A DNA stretch of 64,000 bases from Streptomyces chartreusis (GTDB lineage Bacteria > Actinomycetota > Actinomycetes > Streptomycetales > Streptomycetaceae): positions 4,464,001 through 4,528,000 of the forward strand of contig NZ_CP023689.1 in NCBI RefSeq assembly GCF_008704715.1, written 5' to 3'. Of the stretch, positions 44,050-50,936 are shown one piece after another. The position numbers were made by a program, and so were the translations under genes. Each line of letters starts with the position of its first letter. Within the stretch, counting starts at the first letter, position 1. The notes below the pieces were generated by a model that saw only the letters and a program-made list of their open reading frames with translations, searched no databases and was not told the origin of the DNA.

Positions 44050-44918
44050 TGGCTAACGGGCAGTGGTACCCACCGGAGTGGCCGGACCGCATCCGCGCGC
44101 TCGCGGACGGCAGTCTCACCCCCGTCACCCCAAAACGGGCGGCCACGGTCATGCTGCTCAAGGACACCGCCACCGGCCCGTCCGTACACATGCTCCGCCG
44201 CCGCACCTCCATGGCCTTCGCAGGCGGCGCCTACGCCTACCCCGGCGGCGGCGTGGACCCACGGGACGAGCAGCAGATCCGCTGGGCAGGCCCCACGCGC
44301 GCGTGGTGGGCAAGGCGCCTCGGCCTCGAGGAAGCCGCCGCCCAGGCCATCGTCTGCGCCGCCGTACGCGAGACCTACGAGGAAGCCGGCGTCCTCCTCG
44401 CCGGCCCCACCGAAGACTCCGTCGTGGGCGACACCACCGGCGAGGACTGGGAGACCGACCGAGCCGCCCTCGTCGCCCGCGACCTCTCCTTCGCCGAGTT
44501 CCTCGACCGCCGCGGCCTGGCCCTCCGCTCCGACCTCCTCGGCGCCTGGACCCGCTGGATCACCCCGGAGTTCGAACCCCGCCGCTACGACACCTGGTTC
44601 TTCGTAGCCGCCCTCCCGGAGGGCCAACGCACCCGCAACGCCTCGACCGAAGCCGACCGCACGGTGTGGATCCGCCCCACCGACGCCGCCGCCTCGTACG
44701 ACAAGGGCGAACTCCTGATGATGCCGCCCACCATCGCGACACTGCGTCAGCTGACCCCGTACGACAGCGCCGCCCAGACCCTGACCGCAGCCCCCGACCG
44801 CGACCTCACCCCCGTCCTCGCCCGGGCCCGTCTCGGCGAGGACGGCGAGATCGTGCTCGCCTGGCCGGGCCACGACGAGTTCACCAAGCACATCCCGACC
44901 GGCGGAACCTCCGCATGA
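44049..44918 (+). CDS. Nudix hydrolase, NUDT19-like
   Basis: The 289-aa protein has a split Nudix region: the N-terminal part (FAGGAYAYPGGGVDPRD, about 56-73) and the catalytic RETYEEAGVLL (about 112-122) are separated by an insertion, as in NUDT19/RP2-type CoA-diphosphatases. The substrate is most likely a CoA derivative or nucleotide diphosphate. It is linked to the downstream metallo-beta-lactamase gene through a 27-codon ORF with ATGA overlaps. Confidence 0.8.
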   Translation: MANGQWYPPEWPDRIRALADGSLTPVTPKRAATVMLLKDTATGPSVHMLRRRTSMAFAGGAYAYPGGGVDPRDEQQIRWAGPTRAWWARRLGLEEAAAQAIVCAAVRETYEEAGVLLAGPTEDSVVGDTTGEDWETDRAALVARDLSFAEFLDRRGLALRSDLLGAWTRWITPEFEPRRYDTWFFVAALPEGQRTRNASTEADRTVWIRPTDAAASYDKGELLMMPPTIATLRQLTPYDSAAQTLTAAPDRDLTPVLARARLGEDGEIVLAWPGHDEFTKHIPTGGTSA

Positions 44919-44998
44919 CCCCGCACCCGGCGCCCACAACGCCTACCGCGCCCACCGCGCCCACCGCGCACCCCGCCCCGGAAGGCCCCCTCGCATGA
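44915..44998 (+). CDS. 27-codon Pro/Ala/Thr linker ORF
   Basis: Its ATG overlaps the Nudix stop (ATGA, 44915-44918) and its own TGA overlaps the next ATG (ATGA, 44995-44998). The peptide is low-complexity (TAPTAPTA). It may only serve to carry ribosomes between the two genes, since the downstream gene also has GGAAGG 9 bases ahead. Confidence 0.35.
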   Translation: MTPHPAPTTPTAPTAPTAHPAPEGPLA

Positions 44999-45825
44999 CG
45001 GACGCAGCAGCCCTCCCCGGCCAGCCGCGAGGCGAAGTCCTCTCCGGCCCCGCGACCCCGCGCGCCGTCAACGTCCTCGCCCCCAACGCCTCGGCGATGA
45101 CCCTGGACGGCACCAACACCTGGCTCGTCTCCGAACCGGACTCCGACCTGGCCGTCGTCATCGACCCCGGCCCGCTCGACGACGGACACCTGCGCAACGT
45201 CGTCGCCACGGCCGAGAAGGCCGGCAAGCGCGTGGCCCTGACCCTCCTCACGCACGGCCACCCGGACCACGCCGAGGGCGCGGCCCGCTTCGCCGAACTG
45301 ACCGGCACGCACGTGCGTGCCCTCGACCCGGCGCTCCGCCTCGGCGACGAGGGCCTCGGCGCCGGGGACGTGGTCACCGTCGGTGGCCTGGAGCTGCGCG
45401 TCGTACCGACTCCCGGGCACACCGCCGACTCCCTCTGCTTCCACCTCCCGGCCGACCGCGCCGTCCTGACCGGCGACACGATCCTGGGCCGCGGCACGAC
45501 GGTGGTGGCGCACCCCGACGGCCGTCTCGGCGACTACCTGGACTCGCTGCGCCGGCTGAGGTCCCTCACGGTCGACGACGGCGTGCACACCGTCCTGCCG
45601 GGCCACGGGCCGGTCCTGGAGGACGCGCAGGGCGCGGTCGAGTTCTACCTCGCCCACCGCGCCCACCGGCTCGCCCAGGTCGAGACGGCGGTCGAGGACG
45701 GCCACGGCACTCCGGGCGAGGTCGTCGCCCATGTGTACGCGGACGTCGACCGCTCCCTGTGGCCGGCGGCCGAGCTGTCGGTGCGGGCGCAGCTGGACTA
45801 CCTGGAGGAGCACGGCATCATCTAG
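44995..45825 (+). CDS. Metallo-beta-lactamase-fold hydrolase (LACTB2-like)
   Basis: This is a 276-aa protein with the zinc motif THGHPDH (about 87-93), further ligands in PTPGHTADS, LTGDTILG and PGHGP, and a C-terminal winged-helix-like segment (ELSVRAQLDYLEEHGII). It resembles the LACTB2/glyoxalase II-like group acting on RNA or thioesters. The reaction cannot be assigned. Co-transcribed with the Nudix gene. Confidence 0.85.
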   Translation: MTDAAALPGQPRGEVLSGPATPRAVNVLAPNASAMTLDGTNTWLVSEPDSDLAVVIDPGPLDDGHLRNVVATAEKAGKRVALTLLTHGHPDHAEGAARFAELTGTHVRALDPALRLGDEGLGAGDVVTVGGLELRVVPTPGHTADSLCFHLPADRAVLTGDTILGRGTTVVAHPDGRLGDYLDSLRRLRSLTVDDGVHTVLPGHGPVLEDAQGAVEFYLAHRAHRLAQVETAVEDGHGTPGEVVAHVYADVDRSLWPAAELSVRAQLDYLEEHGII

Positions 45826-45893
45826 CCGATGCCGATGCCGAATTCGATGCCCAGGCCGAGGGCTGCCTGCCGAGCATCCTGCCCCCTGGCCCC

Positions 45894-46715
45894 TCAGTCG
45901 GGCCGCGGAGCCTTGACCCCGTGCACGCGCGCGTACTCCTCGGCGAGCCAAGGCCCGAGGTCCTCGACGTACGACCGCAGGACGCCCGCGTCCCCCGTCG
46001 GCGCGTCCCCGAGCACGGCCGCCGTCCGCAGCTGCTCGGCCCGCGCGGGGTAGTACGTCCCGAAGGCCGCCGCCATCTCGCCGAGATCGCTGGTCCACCC
46101 GCCCCAGCGGGGCATGACGAGCGTGAACCCGGTCCGCACCAGACGCCGCGACATGAACCGGACGAGCGGCCGACGGGCGTCGTCGCTGTCGTCGGCGCCG
46201 TCGATCCGCGCCCGCCAGCGGGGCAGCAGGAGACCGAGGTCGCCGTTCGTCTCGCGCGCGAGCAGCGTGTCGGGCCGGTAGCGCGGCAGATACTCGGCGA
46301 GGTCGTCCCCCAGCAGGGGCGTGCACAGACAGGCGACGAACCAGCCGCCGTCGTAGGTCTCCAGGTCGCTCAGCAGGCGACCGCGGCTGCTGAGCAGCGT
46401 CCCCGCCCCGTCGATCTGCGCGAACTCCTTGTCCAGCGCCTCGTCGAGCGCACGGGCGTCGGCCCGGTCCGCCTCGGTCGGTTCCGCGCGCAGGGCGACC
46501 AGCAGATCCAGGTCGCTGCGCCCCACGCGCGCGGTGCCGCGCGGAATCGACCCGTAGAGGTAGGCGCTGTCCAACCGCGCCCCGAACACGTCGAGCAGCC
46601 GGTCCCGCGCGGCGGCGACGACGGGCCTGAAGTCCCGTGCGACACGCCCGAGAGCCCCTTCACGCGCGATGTACCCCTGGTCATCGAGCCCTCTGCGCGG
46701 AACCGTCTCGGTCAT
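45894..46715 (-). CDS. Nucleotidyltransferase, ANT(3'')-like
   Basis: The 273-aa product starts at ATG 46715. The NTase signature is YGSIPRGTARVGRSDLDLLV (about 53-72), with the Gly-Ser and paired Asp metal ligands. A helical C-terminal domain follows. Streptomycin/spectinomycin adenylyltransferases share this layout, but chromosomal homologues mostly lack proven resistance roles. A resistance claim is not supported. Confidence 0.7.
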   Translation of the reverse strand: MTETVPRRGLDDQGYIAREGALGRVARDFRPVVAAARDRLLDVFGARLDSAYLYGSIPRGTARVGRSDLDLLVALRAEPTEADRADARALDEALDKEFAQIDGAGTLLSSRGRLLSDLETYDGGWFVACLCTPLLGDDLAEYLPRYRPDTLLARETNGDLGLLLPRWRARIDGADDSDDARRPLVRFMSRRLVRTGFTLVMPRWGGWTSDLGEMAAAFGTYYPARAEQLRTAAVLGDAPTGDAGVLRSYVEDLGPWLAEEYARVHGVKAPRPD

Positions 46716-46904
46716 GGGCCCACTGTGCCCTGCCCGGAGCCCCGGAAGCGGCTCATTTTCCCGGCGCCACGGCACCACGACGCTCAGCCTGCCCGGACCC
46801 CGGACCCCGGACAGGCTGTCACGACACAACGACCGGCAAACGACCGCCATAGGCAGCCCAGCCGTATACGACGGCCGCCGCACAACGGCTCGACCGCCGG
46901 AGGC

Positions 46905-47372
46905 CTACGCCCCCGTCAGCTCCACCTGGACCTCGACCTCGACCGGCGCGTCCAGCGGCAGCACCGCCACGCCCACCGCGCTGCGCGCGTGGACGCCCTT
47001 GTCGCCGAGGACCTCCGCGAGGAGCTCGCTCGCGCCGTTGATGACGCCGGGCTGGCCCGTGAAGTCGGACGCCGACGCCACGAAGCCCACGACCTTCACG
47101 ACGCGCGCGATGCGGTCCAGGTCACCCGCCACGGACTTCACGGCCGCGAGGGCGTTCAGCGCGCAGATGCGGGCGAGGTCCTTGGCCTCCTCGGCCGTGA
47201 CCTCCGCGCCCACCTTGCCGGTGACCGGCAGCTTGCCCTCCACCATGGGGAGCTGGCCGGCGGTGTAGACGTACACGCCGGACTGGACCGCCGGCTGGTA
47301 CGCGGCCAGCGGCGGCACGACCTCCGGGAGCCTCAGGCCCAGCTCGGCGAGCTTCGCCTCGGCCGCGCTCAC
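46905..47372 (-). CDS. RidA/YjgF-family enamine/imine deaminase
   Basis: This is 155 aa from GTG 47372 (GGGAGAAGG just upstream). The chorismate-mutase-like RidA fold is recognised by VVPPLAAYQPAVQSGVYVYTAGQLP, ARICALNALAAVKSVAGDLDRI and the C-terminal EVEVQVELTGA. The usual substrate-binding Arg (near C-terminus in R-x-A-V-G-V) is HARSAVGVAVLP. It hydrolyses reactive imines made by PLP enzymes. The start overlaps the upstream gene's stop by 4 bp. Confidence 0.85.
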   Translation of the reverse strand: MSAAEAKLAELGLRLPEVVPPLAAYQPAVQSGVYVYTAGQLPMVEGKLPVTGKVGAEVTAEEAKDLARICALNALAAVKSVAGDLDRIARVVKVVGFVASASDFTGQPGVINGASELLAEVLGDKGVHARSAVGVAVLPLDAPVEVEVQVELTGA

Positions 47373-47527
47373 GCCTTCTCCCGCTTCAGGTAGGCCACGA
47401 GCTGCTCGGGGTTGTTCGGTCCGGGCACGACCTGGACGAGCTCCCAGCCGTCCTCGCCCCAGGTGTCCAGAATCTGCTTCGTGGCGTGGACGAGCAGAGG
47501 CACGGTTGCGTATTCCCACTTGGTCAT
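47369..47527 (-). CDS. DUF4177-like small protein
   Basis: This 52-aa protein starts at ATG 47527 (MTKWEYATVPLLVHATKQIL). The pattern of an aromatic beta-strand start, then DTWGEDGWELVQVVPGP, is characteristic of DUF4177 proteins. Function unknown. It is translationally coupled to ridA (ATG/GTG overlap of 4 bp). Confidence 0.75.
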   Translation of the reverse strand: MTKWEYATVPLLVHATKQILDTWGEDGWELVQVVPGPNNPEQLVAYLKREKA

Positions 47528-47581
47528 GTGGCCGACTTTATCCGTTGGCCACAAGCCGCCACGCGGCCGACCGCACTCAAG

Positions 47582-47634
47582 TTATCCACAGGCTGCTGCG
47601 TGGTCGGCGCACCGACTGGTTAGGCTCGAAGATG
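47582..47634 (+). promoter_or_regulatory. Promoter region of the ArsA pair with DnaA box
   Basis: TTATCCACA (47582-47590) is a perfect DnaA-box match. TAGGCT (47621-47626) followed by seven bases and then the GTG start suggests a leaderless promoter. Confidence 0.45.
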
Positions 47635-48611
47635 TGAGCAGGCTCCAGGTCGTCAGCGGCAAGGGCGGGACCGGAAAGACCACGGTCGCCGCCGCGCTCG
47701 CGCTCGCCCTCGCCACGGAGGGGAAGCGGACGCTTCTCGTCGAGGTCGAGGGCAGGCAGGGCATCGCGCAGCTCTTCGAGACAGAGGCGCTGCCCTATGA
47801 GGAGCGGAAGATCGCCGTCGCTCCTGGGGGCGGGGAGGTGTACGCCCTCGCCATAGACCCCGAACTGGCCCTTCTGGACTACCTCCAGATGTTCTACAAG
47901 ATGGGCGGTGCCGGCCGGGCCCTGAAGAAGCTCGGCGCGATCGACTTCGCCACCACCGTCGCCCCGGGGCTCAGGGACGTACTCCTCACCGGCAAGGCGT
48001 GCGAGGCCGTGCGGCGCAAGGACAAGGCAGGACGGTTCGTCTACGACTGTGTCGTCATGGACGCGCCCCCCACCGGCCGCATCACCCGCTTCCTGAACGT
48101 CAACGACGAGGTCGCGGGGCTCGCCAGGATCGGGCCGATACACAATCAGGCGCAGGCCGTGATGCGGGTGCTGAAGTCGGCGGAGACGGAAGTGCACCTG
48201 GTGACGCTGCTGGAGGAGATGCCCGTCCAGGAGACCGCGGACGGGATCGCCGAGCTGCGCGCGGCGCGGCTGCCGGTGGGCCGGGTCATCGTGAACATGG
48301 TGCGCCCGGAGGTGTTGGACGCGGCCGATCTGGAACTCGTACGCAGTGTCCCGCGCACGGCCGTGGCCAAGGCGCTGTCCTCGGCCGGGCTCGGCGGGGC
48401 CCGGCGCGGCGGGAACGCCGAGAAGCTGGTGACCCCGCTGCTGGCGCAGGCCGACGAGTACGCCGAGCGGTACGCGCTGGAGCAGGAGCAGCGAGCGGTC
48501 CTGGACGAGTCGGGGCTGCCGGTGCACGAACTGCCGCTGCTCGCCGAGGGCATGGACCTGGCGGGCCTGTACGAACTCGCGGGCGAGCTGCGGGAACAGG
48601 GCCTGTCATGA
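47634..48611 (+). CDS. ArsA/GET3-like ATPase (first of pair)
   Basis: The 325-aa protein starts at GTG 47634 (VSRLQVVSGKGGTGKTTVAA). The deviant Walker A GKGGTGKTT and the DAPPTGRITRFL switch region are typical of the ArsA/GET3 class. No metal-binding cysteine set of real ArsA is present, so arsenite transport is unlikely. The paired actinobacterial proteins probably form a heterodimer. It is linked to the second ATPase through a 26-codon ORF. Orthologous pairs sit upstream of wblA/whiB1-type genes in many actinobacteria. Confidence 0.85.
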   Translation: MSRLQVVSGKGGTGKTTVAAALALALATEGKRTLLVEVEGRQGIAQLFETEALPYEERKIAVAPGGGEVYALAIDPELALLDYLQMFYKMGGAGRALKKLGAIDFATTVAPGLRDVLLTGKACEAVRRKDKAGRFVYDCVVMDAPPTGRITRFLNVNDEVAGLARIGPIHNQAQAVMRVLKSAETEVHLVTLLEEMPVQETADGIAELRAARLPVGRVIVNMVRPEVLDAADLELVRSVPRTAVAKALSSAGLGGARRGGNAEKLVTPLLAQADEYAERYALEQEQRAVLDESGLPVHELPLLAEGMDLAGLYELAGELREQGLS

Positions 48612-48688
48612 GTCCGTTCACAAGTCGGAGGCCGTACGCGGAAAGCCAGCAGCCGTACACGGTACGTCGGAAGCAGGGGATGTCATGA
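48608..48688 (+). CDS. 26-codon linker ORF between the ArsA-like genes
   Basis: ATG at 48608 overlaps the stop of the first ATPase (ATGA) and its TGA overlaps the ATG of the second (ATGA, 48685-48688). The peptide is basic and Tyr/Gln-containing (RRPYAESQQPYTVRRKQ). It may be only a translational bridge. Confidence 0.35.
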   Translation: MSPFTSRRPYAESQQPYTVRRKQGMS

Positions 48689-50064
48689 GTCGTCCGGAAC
48701 CGGCCCAGACACAGGACGCGGCCCGCCGGCCCCACCATCTCTCCGCCCGGCGCGTGCTCGACCTCGATCCGCTGCTCGACGACCCGAAGACCCGCATCGT
48801 GGTGTGCTGCGGCTCGGGCGGCGTCGGCAAGACCACGACGGCGGCGGCGCTGGGCCTGCGGGCGGCCGAGCGCGGGCGCAAGGTCGTCGTGCTCACCATC
48901 GACCCGGCCCGCCGGCTCGCGCAGTCGATGGGCATCGACTCGCTGGACAACACCCCGCGCCGGGTCAAGGGCGTCGAGGGCGAGGGCGAGCTGCACGCGA
49001 TGATGCTCGACATGAAGCGCACCTTCGACGAGATCGTCGAGGGGCACGCGGACCCCGATCGGGCCGCCGCGATCCTGGGCAACCCCTTCTACCAGTCGCT
49101 CTCCGCGGGCTTCGCCGGCACGCAGGAGTACATGGCGATGGAGAAGCTGGGCCAGCTGCGGGCCAGGGACGAGTGGGACCTCATCGTCGTGGACACCCCG
49201 CCGTCCCGCTCCGCGCTGGATTTCCTGGACGCCCCCAAGCGGCTGGGCTCGTTCCTCGACGGCAAGCTGATCCGTGTGCTGCTGGCCCCGGCGAAGGTCG
49301 GCGGACGCGCGGGGATGAAGTTCCTGAACGTCGGCATGTCGATGATGACGGGCGCGCTCGGCAAGCTGCTCGGCGGTCAGCTGCTGAAGGACGTACAGAC
49401 CTTCGTGGCGGCCATGGACTCGATGTTCGGCGGGTTCCGTACGCGCGCGGACGCCACGTACAAGCTGCTCCAGGCCCCCGGGACCGCGTTCCTGGTCGTG
49501 GCGGCGCCGGAGCGGGACGCGCTGCGGGAGGCGGCGTACTTCGTGGAGCGGCTGGCCGCCGAGGACATGCCGCTCGCGGGTCTGGTGCTCAACCGGGTCC
49601 ACGGCAGCGGCGCCGACCGGCTGTCCGCCGAGCGGGCGCTCGCCGCCGCGGAAAATCTTGAAGAGCCCCGCATTGTGGATCAGGAGGGCGGGAAAGCTGG
49701 ACTTCGTAACTCCCCCGACACGTACGACAGTTCAGAATCAGCCGCTTCCGAGGCACCGGCTCCAGACGCAGGCTCCCCCGCCGTCACGGACCTGGAGCAC
49801 ACCGCAGCCACGGACGAGCCACAGACGCATGTGGAGCGGTCCGTCGACCAGCTCACGGCAAGCCTGCTGAGGCTGCACGCCGAGCGCATGCAGCTGCTCT
49901 CCCGCGAGCAGCGCACGCGTGACCGCTTCACCGCGCTCCACCCCGAGGTGGCGGTGGCCGAAGTGGCCGCGCTGCCCGGCGACGTGCATGACCTCACAGG
50001 GCTGCGCGACATTGGGAACCGGCTCGCGGCCCATCGGCCGGAGCTGCCCGATCCCGAGGTCTGA
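48685..50064 (+). CDS. ArsA/GET3-like ATPase (second of pair)
   Basis: This is a 459-aa protein with Walker A GSGGVGKTTTAAALG (about 42-57), switch I VVVLTIDPARRLAQSMG and switch II VDTPPSRSALDFLDAP. An Ala/Ser/Glu-rich insertion of about 60 residues (about 325-390) precedes a final helical segment. Length exceeds its partner by 134 residues. Together they may target a membrane protein or control a septation complex; experimental role unknown. Confidence 0.85.
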   Translation: MSRPEPAQTQDAARRPHHLSARRVLDLDPLLDDPKTRIVVCCGSGGVGKTTTAAALGLRAAERGRKVVVLTIDPARRLAQSMGIDSLDNTPRRVKGVEGEGELHAMMLDMKRTFDEIVEGHADPDRAAAILGNPFYQSLSAGFAGTQEYMAMEKLGQLRARDEWDLIVVDTPPSRSALDFLDAPKRLGSFLDGKLIRVLLAPAKVGGRAGMKFLNVGMSMMTGALGKLLGGQLLKDVQTFVAAMDSMFGGFRTRADATYKLLQAPGTAFLVVAAPERDALREAAYFVERLAAEDMPLAGLVLNRVHGSGADRLSAERALAAAENLEEPRIVDQEGGKAGLRNSPDTYDSSESAASEAPAPDAGSPAVTDLEHTAATDEPQTHVERSVDQLTASLLRLHAERMQLLSREQRTRDRFTALHPEVAVAEVAALPGDVHDLTGLRDIGNRLAAHRPELPDPEV

Positions 50065-50111
50065 CACGGCAGACCTGCCGGATCCGCCCGAGGAGAGCCC
50101 TCGTGGCCCCC

Positions 50112-50450
50112 TCAGCCCACCGCCGCGAAGTTCTCGTACACCTCGTCGTCGTCGAGCGGCAGCAGACCCGCACCGCGCTCGTACTCCGTGCGTGCCGTCT
50201 CCAGCAGCCGGCGCCACGACGTGACCGTCGGCCGCCTGCGCAGCAGTGCGCGGCGCTCGCGCTCCGTCATTCCTCCCCACACGCCGAACTCGACGCGGTT
50301 GTCCAGCGCGTCCGCCAGGCACTCCGTGCGCACCGGGCATCCGGTGCACACCGCCTTGGCCCTGTTCTGCGCTGCTCCCTGAACGAACAGTTCATCCGGA
50401 TCGGTAGTGCGGCAGGCCGCCTGCGCACTCCAGTCGGTAACCCAGCCCAT
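50112..50450 (-). CDS. wblA: WhiB-like regulator WblA
   Basis: The 112-aa product starts at ATG 50450 (MGWVTDWSAQAACRT). The [4Fe-4S] cysteines are C13 and the CTGCPVRTEC set, followed by the turn GVWGG and a basic C-terminal half (RRALLRRRP). This matches S. coelicolor WblA almost residue by residue. WblA is needed for aerial-hypha sporulation and represses antibiotic biosynthesis and oxidative-stress genes. Its long upstream region is shared with the divergent penicillin-binding gene. Confidence 0.95.
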   Translation of the reverse strand: MGWVTDWSAQAACRTTDPDELFVQGAAQNRAKAVCTGCPVRTECLADALDNRVEFGVWGGMTERERRALLRRRPTVTSWRRLLETARTEYERGAGLLPLDDDEVYENFAAVG

Positions 50451-50936
50451 ACCGGCGCCGTCCTCTCCCGAATCGAGGCTCCCCCACGGCGGCAGCGGCA
50501 TATTCACCGCCGCCAGTTGAGGACGTTACGGAAGGTGGGCACAGCGCAACACCCCCTTCGGGCCCAATCTTGAATGGCCCGAACGGACTATGCGTAAGCG
50601 GCAGATCACCCGGGGGAGTGAGCTGGCGACATGCGTGACTTTCCCGTCAAACCGGGACAGTTCAGTTGAGTCACAACGGACGCCGAATGACACACAAGGC
50701 GGATTCGGACACGCCCCCACCAAAAAAGTGGGCTACCGCCAGAACGATTCGGGGTCGCCGGACGTATTGATACGTGGCCGCACTGCTGTGACAGTTGAGA
50801 GCAGCTTAGGCCAAGGCCTGTACGCCTGTCCGGCGAATGGGCCGCATCCGCGCGCATGGCCTGGCTCACGTCGCCGTGCCGGGCTCGCGCGCGACCGGCT
50901 CTCGGTTCGCTCATGTCTACGGTTTAGGCTGCCCCC
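50451..50936. promoter_or_regulatory. Long divergent control region between wblA and the PBP gene
   Basis: There is no gene in this 486-bp stretch. It contains a perfect 14-bp inverted repeat ACGTAT-TG-ATACGT (50762-50775), a short hairpin with an A6 loop (around 50713-50732) and a TTGACG -35-like hexamer on the minus strand (50650-50645). TAGGCT (50925-50930) six bases before the PBP ATG suggests a leaderless promoter for that gene. Confidence 0.5.

Noticed and set aside
45894..46715. Aminoglycoside resistance gene
   Set aside because: The nucleotidyltransferase motif alone does not show resistance, and the gene lies in core chromosome.
47634..50064. Arsenite efflux system
   Set aside because: The ArsA-like pair lacks the metal-binding cysteines and no arsB, arsC or arsR gene is adjacent.
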